Assembly: GCA_905250115.1 (NCBI GenBank)
Contig: CAJNOI010000035.1
Location: forward strand, 248,001-312,000
From: Adineta steineri
Taxonomy: Eukaryota > Rotifera > Eurotatoria > Adinetida > Adinetidae
DNA: 64,000 nucleotides
Direction of reading: 5' to 3'
Positions 39,950-52,157 of this stretch are shown one piece after another. The notes below the pieces were generated by a model. The model ran no database searches. It was not told where the DNA came from and worked only from the letters and a program-made list of their open reading frames with translations. The first letter of the stretch is position 1, and every line of letters begins with the position of its first letter. A program made the translations under genes and the position numbers.

Positions 39950-42900
39950 TTAAATTAGTTCGCATGTTCTACTATGTGATTGTCGACGAGATGATTTCAT
40001 TGATTCTCGTTGTTCTTTGATATCTTCAGATGTTTTTATTGTTTGATCATAATTATTATTTATTTTTGGTTCAGAATTTTGATTAAGTTGTACTGTAACA
40101 TCTTCATTATTATTATTATTATTATTTATATTTGGTGATTCAGGCATTGGAACAATTTCTGTTGATAAAGATTTTGAATTATTTTCAATTACTAATTGAT
40201 TAAAACCATTTTCATTTGGTACAGGTAGTGAAATCGGTTCTAAATCTATATTTTTAAGTTTCATTGTTTTTTTTGCTTTAGCTTCTTCAATTTCTTGTTG
40301 TCTTATTTCTTCAAGTACAGTATGAAATGGACGTACTTGAAGTTTACCTGCTCGATCTTTTTTATTCAATACAAAATATGTATGTATAGGTGTAGAACCA
40401 TGTAATGCTCCTTTTTGACATTCTTGAACTGCATAAGATTTTCGATCTAATAATCGACATGTTGTATCAGTTATATGAATATGTAATGACTAGAAAAAAA
40501 ATATAATTTCTTATATAGACAAATTAATCAAAAGTTATAAGATATAAATATTTATTCCCATTAACAGTCACAGTAAAACAAACAAAAGCTAATCCTTCTA
40601 TTAGATAGATGTGGAGTTAAGACGAATAATTATTTAGTTTTTTATTATTTCGGATAGATAAAAATATAATACATACTTTGCTAGTTTGTTCCATTTTATT
40701 AGCTGTTGTTACTGTGTCACCAAAAAGACAATAACGTGGCATTTTAATTCCAGCTATACCAGCAACAACTGGGCCACTATGACAACCTAATACAAAAAAG
40801 AATAATAAATCTATTTTTATTTATCTATTAAATAATATACCAATACGAATTTTAAGTTTTTCATTATTTGTTGGATTTGTTACAGTAATAATTGAATCAA
40901 GCATATCAAATGCCATATCAACAATTTCTGCCGCATGATTTCGAGCACCTAATAAAGTAAAATAATTATAAATTACTTTTTTTTGTATAGATAGAAAGTA
41001 AAACTTACGTTCAGGTAAACCACTGACTAACATGTAAGCATCACCAATTGTTTCAACTTTATAACAATTATGACTTTCCAAGCATTTGTCAAATTTAGTA
41101 TACATTTCATTAAGAATAGAAACAACTTCCATGGGTGTAAGTGATGCACATATTGATGTAAAACCAACAACATCACTGAATAATATTGTACAACTATCAA
41201 ATGTCTACAATCAGTTAATTATATGATAAATCTGTAACTAACAAACAATAATGAGAAGAAATTATTCTATTGGTCATTCTACAGCTAATTATTCAATTGC
41301 ATCCTATAGATACCGCTTGTATTAACAATAGTTCATTTACATGTACTCTATTATTCTATAACATTTGATGAAGATGAAAAATATTTTGAGTTTAGACATA
41401 TAAAATATCATAGATATTTATGAAAAAATGTAGATTTCAACTAAAATATGTGCTCGCATGAATTCATTCTTATACGATAAAAGATATAACGTTCTATATA
41501 GTAATTATTAGACATGACCCAAACTCACCAAACTCAAACAGTTTGGGTCATGTTTAGTAATTATTTTATATAGTAAAGAATATTCCAGATGCATTTCTGC
41601 TATAAATTAGATTGTAATGAGTAGTTGTTATTATATTTGTTTAAAAATAACATCTCCCGTGCTAATTGATGCATAAAAAAATCTGTCTGAGACTTGAGAG
41701 AATAATTTAATTAAGATATTCTTACTTCACAGAGGTTAACTGCTTTTTCTCCATTTCGTAATCGATCAGCAATCTTCTTTGGTATCATTTGATATAAAAG
41801 TAAATCGGTTTTTTTCATTTCAGTATCTAATTTTCTCATACTTTCTTCCAATGCTTTACTTTTTTGTCTTTCCTAAAGATTAATTAAAAAAAAAGACAAA
41901 ATTATTTTTATTTCAATATTTTTTAATTACTTGATCCAGGGCTAATTTAAGTTCCGCACTTTGTTGTGTACCTGCTAATACTAAATCTCGACTTGAATCA
42001 TGCATTGAAAGATCATTTATAAATAAACCAGTATTAAACATAACATCAAGATTTTCCAAACTAAAATAAATATATATGTTTACTATTATATTTATTAAAT
42101 AATTTACATTGGTGTTGCTAAATAAATAATTGCTTTCCATTCATGTACGTATAACATCTGTCCACGAAGACGCAAATATTCTTCTTGAATATCACGTTGA
42201 GCTGTGATAGATAAAAGCATTTCTAAAACAACAAAATAAATTATAGAATCAAAAACTGAATTTGTTTTTTGAATTTTACCTGAATCATTTTGGTCTCTAA
42301 CATCATTTATTTGTAAATCACATTCGTCTACTTGTTTACGTAATGGTTCAATTGTTGAAAATTCAAAAACATTATTGGAATGTAAAACAATTTGAGACCA
42401 ACTTAATGTAATAATTGGTCTATAAATACAAGAAGAAAAAGAAAAATTTTGAAATTAATTTCTTATATAATTCTTTACCGAGCAAGAGTAAATATGTCAC
42501 GTATTAATTCACCGACAATATTTGGAAAAAGTTGTGTTAATGAATCACCAGCTGATATAATTTCTAATGATTCTGATATAACCATATGAAATGGAAATAA
42601 TTCAAAAAATATATGACAATCAATTGTTAAATCAAGTTCATTAGAATCTTTATCTGATGTTGTTTGTTTAATATAAGCTGTATTTTCAAATTTAAGTTCA
42701 TAGATAACATGTGTAACATCAAATTCTTCTTTTTGACTAACTATTTCAATTTCAACTTTTGTATCATAGAAACGACGGCCAACCTAAATTCAATTTTGAT
42801 TTACAATAAACAAAATGAAGATAAGAATCAGTGGTGGATTTAGGGGGTGAGGCGATCACGCCCTCCCCCTTTCCGATTGTTTTTTTTGATTTCTTACAGC

Positions 42901-44110
42901 AAAAATGAATGAAAAAATAGGTTCACACTACTTCGATTGGACTCAAAAAATAGCTTTCAGCCAAAATTGCCCCCCCCCTCCAAAATCCTAGATCCGCCAC
43001 TGATAAGAATTAAGGAAAAATATAAGGCACTGATTGTTTACTGAATATAACCTCAACATATATATATATATATATACTGGTATTAATTAATGAAATCGTA
43101 GTAAAACATTGAAATAATCGATTCTATTAACTCCCCAGTCTTTTAAATAAAAATTTAGTGTCTAATAGCGTAACCAGAAAACTGTGGTTGTCCGGGCTAG
43201 TCTATTCATAATATTATTATACCTCCGTTATTTGGCCAACAACATAATGAACAAAACCTCGTCGTCGACTACGATAATGAAGAGTGAGACCTTCAGCAGT
43301 TTCCTTTTCAACATAAAACGATGGTGGACGCATTCTCGGATATGTATAACGCATATATTCATGTAAATTATCCAAACCATTTAAAAAATCTCTCATATTA
43401 TGTCCACTAAAAATAGATAAATAATATTTGGAAGAATAAAATAAAAGAATTTAACATACAGAATTCTTAATACACGATCATAACCATAATTTGAAATATA
43501 TGAAACAAATTCAACACCAAATATATCCATAAGATCGCTGACTGGTTCATCTAAATAAATAATCATTTTTTTAAAATATAAAACACCATATTTTACGTGT
43601 TCTAATAATGCATTCTATATATCATATAAAATTTAATTAACCTAGATTAAAAGACTAATTATGAACTAAAATAATCCGATTTGATTTATTGCACTTTTCT
43701 CAATAATTAATCTGTCTATATCTCATTGCTAAAAGCTATTATTTGTATAATCACATCAAAAATAGTTTTAAAATGGAGCTTTTCTTAATACCAAAAAAAA
43801 GAAATTTTCTGTCAAAAACAGCAAGTCTTTTTCTTGATATTAATTAGTTCAAAACCTTTTTTTTTTACATCATTAGTAAGTACATTCTTTCTAGTTTAAT
43901 CTTCCCTTACAAATATAAATAAATTAAATTCATACTTGTTATTTCACTTAGAAGTTTTGTTATTCGTACAAATAATGTTTCACCATATTGTTGAAAAGCA
44001 GAAAATGTATTAACATCAAGATGTAACATTCCTTTAATTTGTTCCCAAGTTTCTTGTCCATATCTTGCTCGAATAATTTCAATACATGATTGTAATAGAA
44101 GACCATACAT
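39950..44110 (-). CDS. Atypical H-NOX guanylyl cyclase (Gyc-88E type)
   Basis: Cytosolic cyclase making cGMP under control of a haem gas-sensing domain. The start at 44110 ([13 protein letters not shown]) matches H-NOX proteins. The proximal haem ligand is His104 (LDNLHEYM), and the haem-carboxylate motif Y-x-S-x-R is Tyr133/Ser135/Arg137 (YRSRR). An H-NOXA/PAS region follows, then a coiled coil (about 42140-41800: [20 protein letters not shown], with [19 protein letters not shown]). The cyclase domain has both metal aspartates ([11 protein letters not shown] and [14 protein letters not shown]) and [14 protein letters not shown] residues ([12 protein letters not shown]). Having both metal and guanine-side motifs in one chain, with a long C-terminal tail (to 39950), fits the atypical, homodimer-capable invertebrate subfamily rather than the alpha or beta NO-activated subunits. 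Introns contain a hAT MITE and a palindromic insertion. Confidence 0.9.
41499..41565. repeat. Palindrome flanked by 11-bp direct repeats
   Basis: Inside a cyclase intron, 14-bp perfect arms ACATGACCCAAACT (41512-41525) and AGTTTGGGTCATGT (41540-41553) surround a 14-nt loop. The structure is bracketed by identical TAGTAATTATT at 41499-41509 and 41555-41565. This looks like a tiny foldback insertion with a target-site duplication. The loop also contains nested CCAAACT/AGTTTGG. Confidence 0.7.
42829..43002. mobile_element. hAT-like MITE (174 bp) with 8-bp target duplication
   Basis: Termini CAGTGGTGGATTTAGG and, on the other strand, CAGTGGCGGATCTAGG match at 14 of 16 positions and fit hAT-superfamily ends. 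An identical 8-bp ATAAGAAT flanks both sides (42821-42828 and 43003-43010). There is no coding capacity. It lies within the cyclase gene intron at about 42784-43222 and is much more GC-rich than its surroundings. Confidence 0.88.
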
Positions 44111-47100
44111 GTTTGTATTTTATTTATTTTTAAATTGTTATTCAATCATCTCTTTATAATAGAACAAGATCAGGATGTGTATACCTTGAGAAAATAAAGA
44201 AGAAAATGATAGACAATTTAAGCATGCGAAATAAAAGGAAATCCGAGGAAATGAAAAAGAAAAAGCTTCACGAACAATAACAATGAGTCGATAAGTGTTA
44301 GGTTGCTATTTTTTAATGTAAGATCGTCTTTCCTTACTCAACGACGAAAATTATTCTTCTCTGACTCTCCTATACGGATGTGCACACATGTTAAAGCTTT
44401 TGACAGATATTCCGAGATGAAGAAAGGTGCACGCGATGCAAATGAGAGAAGAAGAAGAAAAAAAAATAAAGAAAAGAAAATTTGAGAAAAAAGAAATACG
44501 ATGACGGAAGGAGTCAAGCGTATGATAAATATGTAAGCAGCAACATAAATCTAATCTTATGAGAAAGAAAAACATAATAAGATGTGTCTTTGACAAGATA
44601 TTTTCTTCTACTCATTTCATCGACTATTATTATAACACATATACATATTCTCATGTAATCTATAGTCATAAACTATATACGTCATTTAATTGCTGTTCAT
44701 TTAAATTTTAAATACTCATATATTCGATCAATTTTCAGCGAGTACATCATCGAAAACTAACTCGTGTCTAGGTAACCTATTAATAATTAATATTAAAGAA
44801 AGAAGATTAAGAAGAAAACGGTAACTATCTTCCGTTTTCAATAAGACTCAACATGTTTCCATATACTCTATAGAAAGTATATGCGTGCATGTACGTTCGA
44901 AGTTTGATCAAAATGAGATCTTCGATGAATATAAAATAAGTAAGAGAAAAAAAAGACAAAGACTTAATATTTTATATACTCAGAATAAATTCATTTCCTT
45001 TCTTAGTTTTCCTTATTGCATGATCGAATGATAAAAAAAAAGATCTTGACATAAAGATGATGTGTTTCTATTTTCAATGAAGACTATCTAAATTAAGAGT
45101 TTTTTCTTTTTTGATTATAATTTATCAGAGACAAAAATATTAAAATAGTACAGATAGAAAAAAATGCACTGTCAAGTGAACTTTACAATGTCTTTTATTA
45201 GCTTGTCTTTATTTTATGCATCTAAAGTACTTTGTTTTTGAATAGTTACATATTAATAAGATAGTCCCATAGAGAACATCAATGTATGAATTCAAATGGA
45301 ACTAATAAGATGAAAACATCTCAAGAGAGTTGAAACATTGTGGGAATAGTAAATCTTTTATACTAGATTAATCAGTATAAATCCTTTCAAAGATTTGTCT
45401 ATGATGTGTTTCTGACAATACTATTAAAAGATTTTCAAACAAAACTACTAAGCAAAAACTTGAACTTGGTTGATGATGACATTTTTTATGTACTTCAGAT
45501 AACAATGGCTGCTATAAAACACAACAGTATGACATGACTTTTTTTTCTTAGGTAAGAAATGAACTGTATAATCTATAATTATGAAGTAGTTCCATAAATT
45601 AATACATATGTTGTTTTTTCTCGACAACTTCCGTTGTTTAATAAAGACTTTTCTTAAAAAACAAATGTCAAAAGAAAACAAAAATATCATATAATATTTA
45701 AAGATAAATTCATCGTCTAGGTACTGATTAAAAAAAGAGTTTGAGATGTATTTCTGATAATATTATTTAGCTGTGTTCCGTTTCCTTTTTTTTTATAATT
45801 GAATATTTACAAAATATTTTCCAACTGAAAAGATAATGAATATTTATAATTAAATTTCAAAAAAAAACTTACTAAAATAGCAGCTCATTTTAATCAATTG
45901 AGGATTCATTTTATATACATTTCAAACATATTAATTTCGCAAAAAATTATATGAAACTATTATTACTGCATGTATTTCATTTAGTATTCTTTTTCTTTTG
46001 CATACATTAAAGTTTTCTTTATGATAATTGTAATACAGTAAGAACCTAAGATATAATGTAGACTTGTTCGACTGGTTTCCTCTATTATGTTATTTGTTTC
46101 TTACACATAATTTTGAATTCTATTCATTAACAATGCTATGCGGTAAAAATAGTTTTCGTGACCTTCTCGTATGCAAGTAGTAAATACATAAATATCTAAC
46201 TACTTCTTTTGTAGAACAACTTTTTCTATCAATTTTTATGTGCTAGTTTGCAATTAAGCAAAAGCGACCATAGTATGTGGGTTCTGATCGTCTAATTAAC
46301 TTATCTCTTATAGAGATATCATTATAAAACAATCTGAAGTTGTAGGATTTCAATTAGAAGGTATTTTTCATTCATTCTACATTTGACCTATATAAACAAT
46401 TTAATAAATATTTGAATATTTATAGATTTACTCTGTAGCTTTTTTAATACCAAGGTAATTTTTAATTATTTCGTTGTTAAATGGTAGAAGCTACTTGATT
46501 TCAATTGAACTATACAAAAGTGTCAACAACAAAAATAGAAAGAAATTGAAATATAGTATATGATGTCAGCAAGATAGGTGTTAACTATATATTAAAATAA
46601 CAAAATTTATTAATGCTTGAAGAATTTGTAAAATACTGAGATAATTATAATATTTATGAATGTTGTACCTAAAAAGAAAAGTAATAACAATAGAAGATAA
46701 ATTATAAAAATGTCGTGTCAACTTTTAATTAAATTCCATGAATTTTATATAGAAAAATGTTTAAATTATTATGAAGGATAAACAAGTAGTGATATAAATT
46801 TGTCAAATATATTAAACTAACTTGATTATGGAGATAAAAATATTTTTAAAGGAATATATTTGCCGTCTTTTTCTTATACTAATAAACTGTAGACAGATAT
46901 TTCTATCTAGAATAACTCTATATTATAATTAAATCATTTCACAAAGAAATTTTTGACTTATATTTCTCATGATATTCAACGTATCAGTATTGTTCTCTTT
47001 TGATCAATTTGTAATAAATGATATACTACAAATGTTATAAAACAAGTAACGCTCATTTTTGAATTGGTCTGGGTGTATCTTATTTATCTCACTCACATCC

Positions 47101-48189
47101 TCAAGATTTTCTTTATATACTTTGAATCCATAGAAGCTGTACAATCGTAACCAGTCAATTTCAATTCAAACATAAATTACACACATTTTTTTCAATCAGA
47201 TAATCTGTCGGATCGTTGAGTATTAGATACTTGATGACTCTTAGTTTTTTAATAAATGATAAGATCCTGTAGAAGAAACTGGATAGTCTCACAAACGCTA
47301 CACCAATTAAATTCTTTCGATCAAAATACATTAGTAAAGAAAATGAGATGTCTCCTTAGCTCCTCTCATATACATTTGTTTTATAGAGATTGTCAACAAT
47401 CCATCATTGAACTTCTAATAGATCAGTGATAATTTAATATTATTTCATTTTCGTTGTTCATAATTTACATCTACGACATGATTCTTTATGAACAATTACT
47501 CTGTCTGAACAGACGTATGAATATGATAAAATGTTTGGCGAGTTTGAATAAGTTTTTCTTTTTGATATATCACGTATTTCTAGTGATTTACAAATTCATC
47601 ATACATCAATATTATACTTTTGGAACAAAAGTCTACGATCTGATCCTGCTATTAGTCGTATCAGCAAATAAATTCCGGATGAGGCTGTGGGTGTGATCTT
47701 TTTAATCAACCGGCACTCATCCAGTATCTATATAATGATTACATACAGGTTTTCAGTCAATAGAATACAGCAAGAAAAATGAGAAAAGCTAGTTTAAACA
47801 TTTTTTTAAAAATTCATGTCTACTAATTCCCGATGACTAATTATGTTATCAACTCGTGTGACTCAGACAATATTTACTATAATAAATACTTTTTTTTACT
47901 TAGGATTCTCCAGTAACAAACATGACTCTACACGTTTTTTCTCCTTCAAGGAAAATAAAATATTTATTGCTCGTGGAATATATCGATGTTTGCCAAAGAT
48001 ATAACGATATCTCATCCGTTTGCTTTTTCTTTGTCGTTCAGATTGTTTTCTCAATGCAACATCATAAACAGCTAAAGGTAAAGCATTTCGAAAGGAAGTA
48101 GATAACTATAAAAAGAATCGTTTTTGATCATGACTTCACTAGTAACTTTTGCACAGTAACTCCAATTCAAACCATTCACGCAGTAAACA
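44111..48189. other. 4-kb region without recognisable genes
   Basis: AT-rich, with no sustained frames, no tRNA and no recognisable transposon. It starts with the upstream region of the cyclase gene (purine-rich near 44450) and ends with the promoter of the first ART-TPR gene (TATAAAAAG at 48107-48115). Confidence 0.5.
48107..48115 (+). promoter_or_regulatory. TATA box of the first ART-TPR gene
   Basis: TATAAAAAG lies 75 bp before the ATG at 48190, a normal spacing for a short 5' UTR. Sequence match only. Confidence 0.5.
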
Positions 48190-49971
48190 ATGAACAAAGG
48201 AAAATCAACAACAAATGTATCTACAATTTCAAAAGATGCAGAAGGTCGTCGACATATCAATCCCCCACAGATGCAAAATGTTCTTCTAATCTGGTTAGAC
48301 GGTAACATTGACGTAAAAAATTATGATTGTCAAAATACGATCACAGAATTAAGACGTGCTGTTAACGACATCAATACATTTACAGATGCTGATCAATGCC
48401 TTGAATTCATTCAAACCATCATCGATAATAAAGTGTGTATGATTATATCCGGATTACTTGGACAAAATTTTGTGCCTAGTATTCACAATATGTCTCAAGT
48501 TGATTCAATATTTGTTTTTTGTGGCAACAGAAAACATCATGAACAATGGGCAAAAGGTTGGCCCAAAATAAAAGGTGTCTTCACAGATATTACGCCCATC
48601 TGTGAAGCACTCAAGGAAACTGCTCATCAATGTGAGCAGAATGCCATTCCTATGAGTTTCGTAGAAGCAAATAAAAAGTTGGATCAATTAGATCCTTCTT
48701 TTATGTACACTCAGATACTTAAAGAAATATTATTAACCATCAAATTCGAACAAAAACATATACAAGATTATCTTAATTACTGTCGTGATGCTTTTGAAGG
48801 TAATAAAAAAGAGATTGAAAACGTTAAACAATTAGAAGAAGGATATCACAACAAAACACCAATTTATTGGTACACTTGTGACATGTTCTTGTATCCCATG
48901 CTTAATCGTGCATTACGATTGATGGACGGTGATGTCATAATACGTATGGGTTTCTTCATTGGTGATTTGCATCGACAGATTGAACGACTACATCAGGAAC
49001 AATATGCTGGTACAAATGTTGCAGACACCTTCACCGTTTATCGTGGTCAAGGTTTATCTACAGGAGATTTTGAAAACATGATGAAAACCAAAGGTGGTTT
49101 TATTTCATTTAATAATTTCTTGTCTACCAGTAAAGACCGCGACTTCTCCTATGCTTTTGCTGAAAGTAATCAGGCTAATCCGGATTTAGTTGGAATACTT
49201 TTTGTTATGGAAGTGGATCCATCTCGATTAACAGCATCGTTTGCTTCAATTGCTCATATTAGCAGATTTCAAGGAGAAGAAGAAGTATTATTTTCGATGC
49301 ATAGCATTTTTCATATACAGGATATTAAACAGATGGGCAGAAATAATCGTTTGTATGAAGTTAATTTGACACTTACTGATGACAATGATCCAGAATTGAG
49401 CAGGCTTGCTGATTACATTCGAAAAGAGAGTTTTCCGGACAGTGAAGGATGGTACAGATTAGGTATGGTATTACGTAAAATGGGTCAATTCGATGAAGCT
49501 GAAAACATTTATCGTATTTTACTTGATCGAATCAAAGATAATGAAGATAAGGCACCTATTTATCATCAACTTGGTACGATCAAATATGATCAAGGAAAAT
49601 ATCAAAAAGCACTTACATTTTATGAAATATCACTTGCTATCAAACAAAAACTTCTTCCTCCCGATCATCCTGATTTGGCTATATCCTACAACAACATTGG
49701 CGAAGTCCATGCCACGATGGGTAATTATTCAAAAGCACTTCCATTTTATGAAAAAGTCCTTGGAATTCGACAAGAAACACTTTCTCTCAATCATCCTGAT
49801 TTAGCTATGTCCTACAACAATATTGGCTTGGTATATGAAAACATGGGAAATTACTCAATAGCTCGTGCATGTTATGAATATGCTATACAAATTGCACAAC
49901 AACCATTATGTTCAAATGATCTTCATCTTCAAATATATAGAAATAACCTCGAACGTGTAAAAAACAAATAA
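48190..49971 (+). CDS. ADP-ribosyltransferase-TPR fusion protein, copy 1
   Basis: Intronless, 593 residues. Predicted to transfer ADP-ribose from NAD+ to protein arginine. Three parts are visible. First, an N-terminal alpha/beta domain (about 28-150) with alternating strands VLLIWLD, VCMIISG, SIFVFC, KGVFTD, which I cannot name. Second, an arginine-specific ART domain (about 165-400) with the full R-S-E triad: Arg285 in FTVYRGQGL, Ser312 in FLSTS, and the E-x-E of GEEEVLF with Glu365 catalytic. Third, four TPRs (about 418-585), the last three of 42-residue kinesin-light-chain type (NHPDLAMSYNNIGLVYENMG). There is no signal peptide, so it is probably cytosolic. A TATA box lies 75 bp upstream. 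All active-site residues are present, so an active enzyme is likely; its target is unknown. It is paralogous to the gene at 55220. Confidence 0.9.
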   Translation: MNKGKSTTNVSTISKDAEGRRHINPPQMQNVLLIWLDGNIDVKNYDCQNTITELRRAVNDINTFTDADQCLEFIQTIIDNKVCMIISGLLGQNFVPSIHNMSQVDSIFVFCGNRKHHEQWAKGWPKIKGVFTDITPICEALKETAHQCEQNAIPMSFVEANKKLDQLDPSFMYTQILKEILLTIKFEQKHIQDYLNYCRDAFEGNKKEIENVKQLEEGYHNKTPIYWYTCDMFLYPMLNRALRLMDGDVIIRMGFFIGDLHRQIERLHQEQYAGTNVADTFTVYRGQGLSTGDFENMMKTKGGFISFNNFLSTSKDRDFSYAFAESNQANPDLVGILFVMEVDPSRLTASFASIAHISRFQGEEEVLFSMHSIFHIQDIKQMGRNNRLYEVNLTLTDDNDPELSRLADYIRKESFPDSEGWYRLGMVLRKMGQFDEAENIYRILLDRIKDNEDKAPIYHQLGTIKYDQGKYQKALTFYEISLAIKQKLLPPDHPDLAISYNNIGEVHATMGNYSKALPFYEKVLGIRQETLSLNHPDLAMSYNNIGLVYENMGNYSIARACYEYAIQIAQQPLCSNDLHLQIYRNNLERVKNK

Positions 49972-50267
49972 TAAATTGTATTGTTATGAATTTTTTATAG
50001 AAGGCACAAAGTTAACATTTTAAACAAGGAAAGAATTGTTTTAAATGCGCGCGTACAGAGGAACTCTGATTTTATTGAGTTATAAATGAGTGATAACACT
50101 CATCGGTAATGTAAACATCAATACAAAAAGTTTAATAATAATTAGTCATTTTTAAGATAAGATTATATTCTCTAATATGATTGAATTTATTATTAAAAGA
50201 TTTAATAAGAAGAAAAATGTTCTCTAAGAAAGATTTACATTTTATTTTTGTAATAAACAATCATAAA

Positions 50268-51107
50268 TCATAGTTTAAGGAAATCTTCAAATCCCACATG
50301 ATTTCTTATGCACATCAGACAAAATGCTGTGACTGACCATAATGTACCCGCCTCATTTTCTTCACTTAATCTAATACCACGCTGATCATCATGTCGTACT
50401 TGTGCTAATTCTTTTCCAATTGCTTCTCTAGTTAAGTAATTATTCCATTCTGGTAATTGACTAAGAACAGTAGATAAACGAAACCAATGAAGAGAAGCAA
50501 CTTCTTCATTTGGAGAGAATTTTTCAGTTAAAAGATCTGCTTGTTCGTTAGTCAAATATAATGGATAAATACTACTAGCATCAACAAATAAAAAACGTTT
50601 GAGACGTGATCGTAAATTTAATAGAATTTCATTTTCATTAGTAATAGTTCTTAATGCTCTTTCAGCCACTTGTGTTTGATGTTCATCTCTTCGACACGGA
50701 TTTGACGATGGAAATGTTAATAACAATTGTCGGCTAACATCTTCTCGATCGTGTTGCCGTTTTTCTTTTACTGATTTACTAACAAATAATAACCATTTCT
50801 CATTCTTTTCTATTTTATAGATTAATAATTGAACCATTGTACATCCTGTTGGATTAAATTCTAATGATACGTTATTTATTTCATCACGAACATATCGATT
50901 ATACCTTGCAACTGGACTATAATATATGCCCAATTTACCTCGTAATTGATTTCGTCGATCTTGACACTGGTCTAATTCATGGTGTCCTTGACATTGATTT
51001 GTCCAGTAACATGCATACCGTTGATTAACTGTTGTACCTGCAGTACTAACACTAATACCGCTATCAGAAAAACTGCTACTACTTCTTCGAGTATTGCTCG
51101 ACGCCAT
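50268..51107 (-). CDS. Zinc-knuckle, Nudix-like protein with degenerate box, copy A
   Basis: Not a family I can name with certainty. Intronless, 279 residues. Ser-rich start, then a conserved C-x5-C-x3-H-x4-C (Cys33, Cys39, His43, Cys48), a likely zinc site. Residues about 90-220 follow the Nudix layout: strand MVQLLIYKI, WLLFVSKSV, RQLLLTFPSSNP where the fold has its 'fPGG' turn, then Glu142-x7-Arg150 with RALRTITN where the Nudix box has REUxEExG, and a closing strand EEVASLHWFRLSTVL (201-215). The box glutamates are replaced (Ala151, Thr154, Ile155), so hydrolysis is unlikely and binding is possible. A hydrophobic stretch TAFCLMCIRN lies near the end. TATATAAAAAG sits 24-34 bp before the ATG. 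It is divergent from the MGAC gene at 51687 and about 70% identical by eye to the copy at 52968. The Nudix call is inference. Confidence 0.6.
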   Translation of the reverse strand: MASSNTRRSSSSFSDSGISVSTAGTTVNQRYACYWTNQCQGHHELDQCQDRRNQLRGKLGIYYSPVARYNRYVRDEINNVSLEFNPTGCTMVQLLIYKIEKNEKWLLFVSKSVKEKRQHDREDVSRQLLLTFPSSNPCRRDEHQTQVAERALRTITNENEILLNLRSRLKRFLFVDASSIYPLYLTNEQADLLTEKFSPNEEVASLHWFRLSTVLSQLPEWNNYLTREAIGKELAQVRHDDQRGIRLSEENEAGTLWSVTAFCLMCIRNHVGFEDFLKL

Positions 51108-51686
51108 TAAGAAAAAAACGCATTTTTCTTCTTTTTATATACCCGTGATGGCCTTGATACTCACTTTTTTTCTATTCTCTCGTTACTATTTTTTTATCAA
51201 AACAAAAGAAGACAAAAAAATTCTTTTTAACAATCTGACTGAAAGAAAAATATGTCTCTTTATTTACTTTTGCTGGTGTCGTGTTTTTTTGCCGTAGAAA
51301 CTCTGTAAAAAATGCCTTTAAGAAGTATTTGTTTTCGTTTTTCTTCCTGTCTTCTTACTCATGCCACACAGATTTGGATTTTTCTCTTTATTTTCTTTCA
51401 AATATGTTGGTTTTTTACTTCTGATCTTTCTGTATGTACCAAATTCTATAGATGTTTCTCAGAGATATGTGATGCAATATTCTATATAACAATTTTGACT
51501 TCTCTGTATAAACGAAGAGAACACATTGTAGTTTGATGAAATTTTAAAAAGTTACATCCATTCAAGATATGATTGGCGCAAATAAATAATAATATCTACA
51601 TGATTCTATTTATTTTTATAAAAAATAATGAACTAATAAGATTAACTTGAAATATATAAGAACTATTTCATGTTGTCTTTGTTTGT
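51108..51686. promoter_or_regulatory. Divergent promoter region, unit A
   Basis: 579 bp between the ATGs of the minus-strand Nudix-like gene and the plus-strand MGAC gene. A TATA-like element lies close to each start: 51131-51141 (read on the minus strand) and TATATAAG at 51653-51660. The part from about 51550 to the MGAC ATG is almost identical to unit B; the rest is about 80% similar by eye. Confidence 0.45.
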
Positions 51687-52157
51687 ATGGGAGCATGTGT
51701 AGCTCACTTTAAAAATAAGAAACATCAAGAATCTCTGCCATCAAGTGAAACATGCAAATGTCATCTTCCTAATCATTCACAAAAGATTAATAATGACATA
51801 CGAAATACATCTAATGTATATGAAGTCTCATCGCCTACCACTCAAATAAAAAATGAGAATATCTTGTTTAATAATCGAAAACGATTAGAAACAATGATTC
51901 CGATTAACATGATTGAAAATAAAAAAGAAATTAAATCAAAAGAATATCACATAAATAAACGAGTTTTAACTTGGATTAATGAAATCGATGAAGATGATTC
52001 ATTAACACCGCCAAAGTCAATGCTTTCATCAAATACTTTATTAATCCGACAAGATGAACCACCACAACGTACAACAAATAAACAAGAAATACTCGAACAA
52101 AAATATTGTAATAAACAAAATTTAAATACACATAAATTTGCTAAACTTCTATTTTGA
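51687..52157 (+). CDS. MGAC small protein, probably lipid-anchored, copy A
   Basis: Unknown family, 156 residues, intronless. It begins MGACVAHFKNKK: Gly2 in a good N-myristoylation context with Cys4 as a palmitoylation site and basic residues after it, a typical dual-lipid membrane anchor. Two more cysteines (CKC, 23-25) follow. The rest is hydrophilic and probably disordered (KEIKSKEYHINKR, EDDSLTPPKS, DEPPQRTTNKQE) and ends KFAKLLF. No membrane helix. The copy at 54454 differs at about 11 residues, ten of them in the first 61 residues. Conservation of a full-length frame in both copies supports coding. A TATATAAG lies 27-34 bp upstream. Confidence 0.6.
   Translation: MGACVAHFKNKKHQESLPSSETCKCHLPNHSQKINNDIRNTSNVYEVSSPTTQIKNENILFNNRKRLETMIPINMIENKKEIKSKEYHINKRVLTWINEIDEDDSLTPPKSMLSSNTLLIRQDEPPQRTTNKQEILEQKYCNKQNLNTHKFAKLLF

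Noticed and set aside
43565..43618. Coding-looking stretch ([14 protein letters not shown]…) next to a cyclase exon
   Set aside because: Direct joining of the flanking exons aligns with Gyc-88E-type proteins without a gap, so this is intron sequence read through by chance.
44111..48100. Hidden gene or transposon in the 4-kb empty region
   Set aside because: No frame keeps a recognisable motif, and no terminal repeats or target duplications were found by eye.
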